Source of the DNA: Methylobacter sp.
GTDB taxonomy: Bacteria; Pseudomonadota; Gammaproteobacteria; Methylococcales; Methylomonadaceae
Direction of reading: 5' to 3'
Assembly: GCA_003158415.1 (NCBI GenBank)
Contig: PMJA01000233.1
Span: 5,600-17,917 of the forward strand
Length of the DNA: 12,318 bases
In this document: in pieces, positions 8,306-12,318 of the stretch
Position numbering within the stretch: position 1 is the first letter of the stretch
Layout of the letters: each line of letters opens with the position of its first letter
Made by a program: the position numbers and the translations under genes
The notes under the pieces: model-generated
What the model was told of the DNA's origin: nothing
The model's database searches: none
Seen by the model: the letters and a program-made list of their open reading frames with translations, nothing else

Positions 8306-8974
8306 CTACTTGAAAATGCCATTAATGAAGCCGGACAAGTGCCCTATTTCTTCAATGCAAACCGAGTGCTCCATTAAATAATCATGCCATTCAACGTGAT
8401 AGCCAAAATCATTAAGCGCATTAAATACAGCTTTACCCGCTTCTATGGCGACCACTGAATCCAATATGCCGTGCCCCATAAATATCGGAGTGGATAGGTT
8501 GGTGGGTGACCGTTCCTTTTTTAACTGTTCAAGGGTCGGCAAATACGTGGACAGCCCGATAATCCCGGCCAGTTTATACGGGCATCGTAACCCGGCATGC
8601 AATGCAATCACGCCGCCTTGGGAAAATCCGGCCAGTAATATCTGTTCGGACGGGATGCCTTTGACCATTTCCCGCTCAATAAGCCGCCCGAGCAATTTTT
8701 CCGATTGATAAATGCCCGCCACATCCACTTTGCGTTCCAATGACATTTCCAAAATATCGTACCAGGCGCGCATTTCCATGCCGCCATTAATGGTGACAGC
8801 CTGTATAGGCGCGTTGGGGAAGATAAAATGGATGTCAGACTCTGCGTTTAAATGCAGTTGCGGGGCTATGCTTTCAAAATCATGTCCATCCGCACCCAAG
8901 CCATGCAGCCATATTATCGTATGCTTATGGGCTAATTTAGGCTGTATCTCTATTGTGCTAAGTTCAGAATACAT
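8306..8974 (-). CDS. carboxylesterase/phospholipase-type alpha/beta hydrolase
   Basis: This is a cytoplasmic serine hydrolase of the carboxylesterase/phospholipase family (Abhydrolase_2, EstB/acyl-protein thioesterase-like), about 220 residues in most members and 222 here. The oxyanion-hole region LHGLGADG is at 23-30. The nucleophile elbow is GFSQGG with Ser118. The acid is Asp172 in HGILDSVV and the base is His203 in MEHSVC, so the triad is complete. In most relatives the last motif is GHxV/GHEV, so EHSV is a small variation. No signal peptide is present. Family members hydrolyse short-chain esters or lysophospholipids; the substrate here cannot be told. It is divergent from the DUF3301 gene with 60 bases between the starts. 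It converges on the DUF3494 gene, with a hairpin between the stops. Its codon use looks like the housekeeping genes, so it probably marks the right side of the accessory stretch. Confidence 0.92.
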   Translation of the reverse strand: MYSELSTIEIQPKLAHKHTIIWLHGLGADGHDFESIAPQLHLNAESDIHFIFPNAPIQAVTINGGMEMRAWYDILEMSLERKVDVAGIYQSEKLLGRLIEREMVKGIPSEQILLAGFSQGGVIALHAGLRCPYKLAGIIGLSTYLPTLEQLKKERSPTNLSTPIFMGHGILDSVVAIEAGKAVFNALNDFGYHVEWHDYLMEHSVCIEEIGHLSGFINGIFK

Positions 8975-9034
8975 AATTATTGTCCATATCGAGTAGAATG
9001 GTTAATTGTAGCTGTTTATATCAAATCCTGAACT

Positions 9035-9382
9035 ATGTTAACTGATATTATTTTAATAGGGGCTATGTGTTTGGCTTATGGGTACTGGTTTAACGCCCAA
9101 AAAGCCAAGGAAATTGCGCTGGCGGCAGCCAGAGACCATTGTTTGACTATGGAAGTGCAAATGCTGGATGACTATGTTGCGTTAATCGGCATCCGGCTGA
9201 ACAGAGATAATATTGGAAAAATACAGCTGCGGCGATCATTTTTATTTGAGTTTTCGTCGACAGGCAATGAACGCTATAACGGGACGGTGTTAATGCAAGG
9301 CTGCCGGGTCGAATCCATTGTTATGGATCCCTACCGGATTGAACAGACCGGCAACTATCATGATGAGCATTACTTCCATTAA
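9035..9382 (+). CDS. DUF3301 small membrane-anchored protein
   Basis: A 115-residue protein with one N-terminal hydrophobic segment (about 3-18, TDIILIGAMCLAYGYWF). It continues with the DUF3301 pattern: AKEIALAAARDHCLTMEVQMLDDYVALIGIRLNRDNIGKIQLRRSF, then FEFSSTGNERYNGTVLMQGCRVESIVMDPYRI. The family is common in gammaproteobacteria, has no established function, and is usually predicted as a single-pass inner-membrane protein with a small soluble domain. No strong ribosome site precedes the ATG at 9035; TCCTGAA is weak at best. The start is supported by the membrane segment beginning immediately. It is divergently arranged with the esterase, and the 60-base gap could hold two overlapping promoters, although I could not identify convincing hexamers. 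Confidence 0.85.
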   Translation: MLTDIILIGAMCLAYGYWFNAQKAKEIALAAARDHCLTMEVQMLDDYVALIGIRLNRDNIGKIQLRRSFLFEFSSTGNERYNGTVLMQGCRVESIVMDPYRIEQTGNYHDEHYFH

Positions 9383-9506
9383 CGCTCTGTATCTCTGTGG
9401 CATGTAACAGCTTTTCCAGGTTAAATGACGCCTTAAAGGCAGATATTTTGTACCTAATAGGATAAAATAAGCCATAGACTCATTTAACTCACCCGGTGAT
9501 AAAACT

Positions 9507-12014
9507 ATGCCACTTAGACGTTTCAAAAAAAGCCAACCCATAGCCACCATAACAGCACTTCCCGCTTTAAGCCTGGATAAAAAGGGGATCGAAGGCGATT
9601 TCAAACGTTATTACGGTCATCGACTCGGCCGGGATGAAAACTGCCGCTCGCTGCATTATGGTTATGAAGCCTTGTCACTGGCTGTTAGCGACCGGTTGAC
9701 CGAGCGCTGGAAAAAAACCTATAACGCCTACAAAGATACCGATTGTAAAAGAGCCTGCTATTTGTCAATGGAGTTTTTAATGGGCCGCACTCTCAGCAAC
9801 GCCATGCTGAATTTGGGCGTCAATGATGCCGTTGCACAAGCCATGTATAATTTGGGACTGGATCTTGAAGAGCTGATTGATGCGGAGCCGGATGCAGGTT
9901 TAGGCAATGGTGGCTTGGGCCGTTTAGCCGCTTGTTTCATCGATAGCTGCGCAACCTTACAGTTGCCTGTGACCGGCTATGGCTTGCGTTATGAGTATGG
10001 CATGTTTTCCCAGATTGTTGTTGACGGTGAGCAGGTGGAAGAACCCGACCATTGGCTGCGTAATGGCAATGTCTGGGAAATTGAACGCCTTGAGTATAAG
10101 CAGCGCATTAAGTTTGGCGGCCATACCGAAAGCCATATTGATGAAAAAGGTAATCGGCGCATTTGCTGGGTTGATACGCACGATGTATTCGCAGTACCTT
10201 TTGACACGCCGATTCCTGGCTACCAAAACGGCACGGTAAACACCTTACGCTTATGGAAAGCCACAGCAACCGACGAATTTGATTTACAGGGCTTTAATGC
10301 CGGTGATTACGCTGAGGCGGTCGCCGAAAAAAATACCGCCGAAAACATTACCATGGTGCTGTATCCGAATGACGCCAACGAAAACGGCAAGACCTTGCGC
10401 CTACGTCAGCAATATTTGCTGGCTTCCGCCAGTTTGCAAGACGTGCTTGCTTGTTGGGTTGGCCGACACGGCAAGGATTTTTCTAAATTTGCCGAGAAAA
10501 ACTGCTTTCAGTTAAATGACACCCATCCCAGTATTGCGGTTGCGGAACTCATGCGTCTGTTGATAGATAACCATGGTTTGGTTTGGGATGAAGCCTGGAG
10601 TATCACCAAAAACACCATGGCCTATACCAACCATACGCTGCTACCCGAAGCCCTGGAGCGCTGGTCGGTCAATCTGTTTAAACAGATGTTGCCCAGGCTG
10701 ATGGAAATTATTTTTGAGATCAATGCCCGTTTTCTTGCCGAAGTGTCCACTCGCTGGCCCGGCGACAAAGATCGCATAGCGCGCATGTCTTTGATTGAGG
10801 AAGGTGGCGAACAACTCGTCAGAATGGCCTATTTGGCCATAGTCGGCAGCTATTCGGTCAATGGCGTGGCGGAATTGCATTCAAAACTGCTGCAACAAGG
10901 CTTATTTAACGATTTCTACCAGTTGTGGCCGGAAAAATTCAACAATAAAACCAACGGCGTCACGCCCCGTCGCTGGCTGGCCGCCTGTAACCCCGAATTG
11001 GCGGAGTTAATCACCAAAACTATAGGTGTCGGCTGGCTGACCGATTTATCGTTATTAAAAAAACTGGAACTTCATGTTGACGATAAGGCGTTTTGTGAAC
11101 GTTGGCTTGAAGTTCAGCAAGGCGCCAAGCAAAAACTGACGGCTTTTATCACGAAAGAGTTAGACGTTGATCTGAACCTTAATGTCGATGCCTTGTTTGA
11201 TGTGCAGGTTAAGCGCATCCATGAATACAAACGCCAATTGTTAAACGTTCTGCATGTCATTCATCTCTATGACCGCATCAAGCGCGGCGACACCGCAAAC
11301 TGGACGAACCGTTGCGTCATTATCGGAGGTAAAGCCGCCCCCGGTTACCACATGGCGAAAAAAATCATTAAGTTGATTAATAATGTCGCTAATGTTATTA
11401 ATCACGACGCCGATGTCGGCGACAAGTTGAAACTCATCTTCCTGCCTAATTATCGGGTGTCGGCGATGGAAAAAATTTGCCCCGGCGCTGATCTTTCAGA
11501 GCAAATCTCAACGGCCGGCAAAGAAGCTTCAGGCACCGGCAATATGAAGTTCATGATGAATGGCGCGTTGACTATCGGCACACTGGACGGGGCGAATGTC
11601 GAAATTCGTGAAGAAGTCGGCGATGACAATTTCTTCCTGTTCGGTTTGACTGAAGAGCAGGTTGAAAGCCTGCGCAATCACTATGACCCGGTTGCCATAA
11701 TTAATCAGGATGACGATCTACAAAGGATAATGAATCTGCTACAAGGCGAACATTTTAATCAATTCGAACCGGGTATTTTTGATGCGATCATTGGCGCAAT
11801 GAAAAGCCCGCACGACCCGTGGGTAACTATTGCCGACTTCCGCAGCTTTGTTGATGCACAAAAACGCGTGGAAGCCGCATACCAGGACAAGGATCGCTGG
11901 ACAAAAATGAGCATCATCAATTGCGCCAACAGCGGCAAGTTTTCTACCGACAGAACGATCTCCGAATATAATAACGAGTTGTGGAAATTGACGCCGGTTA
12001 GTGTCGCTAAGTAA
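9507..12014 (+). CDS. glgP: glycogen/alpha-glucan phosphorylase
   Basis: GlgP is a PLP-dependent GT35 enzyme that releases glucose-1-phosphate from the non-reducing ends of glycogen in the cytoplasm. The 835 residues fit bacterial GlgP/MalP (about 800-840). Conserved blocks in order: YLSMEFLMGRTLSNAMLNLG (about 86-105), EPDAGLGNGGLGRLAACFIDS, NDTHPSIAVAELMRLL, TNHTLLPEALERW, NGVTPRRWL, VKRIHEYKRQLLN, GGKAAPGYHMAKKII, and the PLP site EASGTGNMKFMMNGALTIGTLDG with the Schiff-base lysine at K681. No frameshift or missing motif was seen. The 124 bases upstream hold no gene; GGTGA at 9494-9498 is a possible weak ribosome site. No other glycogen gene lies in the window, so glgP is separated from any glgBCA cluster here. 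GlgP and MalP cannot be told apart by eye. Confidence 0.96.
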   Translation: MPLRRFKKSQPIATITALPALSLDKKGIEGDFKRYYGHRLGRDENCRSLHYGYEALSLAVSDRLTERWKKTYNAYKDTDCKRACYLSMEFLMGRTLSNAMLNLGVNDAVAQAMYNLGLDLEELIDAEPDAGLGNGGLGRLAACFIDSCATLQLPVTGYGLRYEYGMFSQIVVDGEQVEEPDHWLRNGNVWEIERLEYKQRIKFGGHTESHIDEKGNRRICWVDTHDVFAVPFDTPIPGYQNGTVNTLRLWKATATDEFDLQGFNAGDYAEAVAEKNTAENITMVLYPNDANENGKTLRLRQQYLLASASLQDVLACWVGRHGKDFSKFAEKNCFQLNDTHPSIAVAELMRLLIDNHGLVWDEAWSITKNTMAYTNHTLLPEALERWSVNLFKQMLPRLMEIIFEINARFLAEVSTRWPGDKDRIARMSLIEEGGEQLVRMAYLAIVGSYSVNGVAELHSKLLQQGLFNDFYQLWPEKFNNKTNGVTPRRWLAACNPELAELITKTIGVGWLTDLSLLKKLELHVDDKAFCERWLEVQQGAKQKLTAFITKELDVDLNLNVDALFDVQVKRIHEYKRQLLNVLHVIHLYDRIKRGDTANWTNRCVIIGGKAAPGYHMAKKIIKLINNVANVINHDADVGDKLKLIFLPNYRVSAMEKICPGADLSEQISTAGKEASGTGNMKFMMNGALTIGTLDGANVEIREEVGDDNFFLFGLTEEQVESLRNHYDPVAIINQDDDLQRIMNLLQGEHFNQFEPGIFDAIIGAMKSPHDPWVTIADFRSFVDAQKRVEAAYQDKDRWTKMSIINCANSGKFSTDRTISEYNNELWKLTPVSVAK

Positions 12015-12062
12015 CCGCTTGGATTAAATAATTAGCATCAGTATTTTACAGAACGACTGGAC

Positions 12063-12095
12063 ATAGATAACATCCCTTGCCGGGATGTTATCTAT
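12063..12095. repeat. long perfect hairpin after glgP
   Basis: ATAGATAACATCCC (12063-12076) and GGGATGTTATCTAT (12082-12095) form a perfect 14-pair stem with a TTGCC loop. The following bases (TAGCGGC) are not a T run, so it is not a classical intrinsic terminator. A competing 7-pair stem is possible: CTTGCCG (12076-12082) with CGGCAAG (12099-12105). It may protect the glgP mRNA 3' end. Confidence 0.7.
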
Positions 12096-12129
12096 TAGCG
12101 GCAAGAAAAACCAAATGAGTAAGCGCAAG

Positions 12130-12159
12130 ACGAGGCGTTTCCGATGGCGCTTCGTTTTT
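12130..12159 (+). terminator. probable intrinsic terminator between glgP and ffs
   Basis: ACGAGGCG (12130-12137) pairs with CGCTTCGT (12148-12155), seven Watson-Crick pairs and one G-U, and runs into TTTTT (12155-12159). The 10-base loop is rather long. An alternative stem, AAGCGC 12121-12126 with GCGCTT 12147-12152, overlaps it. Confidence 0.5.
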
Positions 12160-12194
12160 GAACCCTGGTCAATCAAATATTTTTAAATATAGCC

Positions 12195-12223
12195 TTGTGT
12201 TATTAAAGTTATTCAACGATAAT
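12195..12223 (+). promoter_or_regulatory. probable promoter of the SRP RNA gene
   Basis: TTGTGT (12195-12200) and GATAAT (12218-12223) are spaced 17 bases apart in an AT-rich stretch. The expected start near 12230 would give a leader of about 28 bases before the mature 4.5S RNA, which would need trimming; in E. coli the 4.5S leader is removed by RNase P. Confidence 0.55.
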
Positions 12224-12231
12224 AGCCGTCT

Positions 12232-12250
12232 TTTAGCCGGTACGGCTAAA
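12232..12250. repeat. hairpin in the SRP RNA leader
   Basis: TTTAGCCG (12232-12239) and CGGCTAAA (12243-12250) form a perfect 8-pair stem around GTA. It lies between the promoter and the mature RNA, so it would fold in the precursor leader. It could serve in processing; in DNA it could be a protein-binding palindrome. Confidence 0.55.
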
Positions 12251-12257
12251 GCATAAT

Positions 12258-12318
12258 GGTGATCATGTCGGTCCTCCCGCAACGATACGCTGTAAACCCC
12301 GCCAGGCCCGGAAGGGAG
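12258..12318 (+). ncRNA. ffs: 4.5S signal recognition particle RNA (5' part)
   Basis: The conserved SRP small-RNA core is readable: GGTCCTCCCGCAAC (12270-12283), then the tetraloop side AGGCCCGGAAGGGAG (12304-12318), with GGAA as the apical tetraloop recognised by Ffh. The E. coli counterpart reads GGTTCTCCCGCAAC and AGGTCCGGAAGGAAG. This RNA pairs with Ffh to target inner-membrane proteins co-translationally. The 5' end is set at GGTGATCATG, which should pair with the 3' end lying beyond the window; only about 61 of the expected roughly 100 bases are present. The exact 5' end is an estimate. Confidence 0.93.

Noticed and set aside
12063..12095. The 14-pair hairpin considered as the intrinsic terminator of glgP
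   Set aside because: No T run follows the stem; the hairpin at 12130-12159 fits a terminator better.

Overview
The window looks like a chromosomal segment of a gammaproteobacterium, most likely a Methylococcales methanotroph (Methylobacter/Methylovulum-like). This is inferred from the hfq-hflX-hflK-hflC-hisZ-purA order, the presence of HisZ (which implies a short-form HisG), a PEP-CTERM protein, and codon and base usage. No marker gene settles the genus.

Layout: (1) 1-182 holds the C-terminal end of a small protein that resembles YgfX/CptA. (2) 310-4070 is a housekeeping cluster on the + strand: hfq (RNA chaperone), hflX (ribosome-associated GTPase, TTG start), and the translationally coupled pair hflK-hflC (SPFH modulators of FtsH). 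(3) A gap carrying two terminator-like hairpins leads to hisZ and purA (4205-6701), for histidine and AMP biosynthesis. (4) 6711-8305 is the accessory part. A metallo-beta-lactamase-fold gene is cut off after about 58 codons, just before its metal-binding motif should appear. About 440 bases of non-coding, repeat-rich DNA follow: a degenerate palindrome, two 75-base direct repeats, and a REP-like palindrome between them. Then comes a visibly GC-richer gene for a secreted DUF3494 (ice-binding-like) protein with a PEP-CTERM tail, followed by another hairpin. (5) 8306-9382 holds a carboxylesterase (- strand) divergent from a small DUF3301 membrane protein (+). (6) 9507-12014 is glycogen phosphorylase, followed by hairpins, a promoter and the 5' part of the 4.5S SRP RNA, which runs off the window end.

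Most of the window is conserved housekeeping DNA. I did not find a new multi-gene system. The region most worth a second look is the repeat-bordered stretch 6885-8280, which carries one secreted protein gene next to a broken gene. Smaller items are the heptamer-built inverted repeat after hflX and the competing hairpins before hisZ and after glgP.
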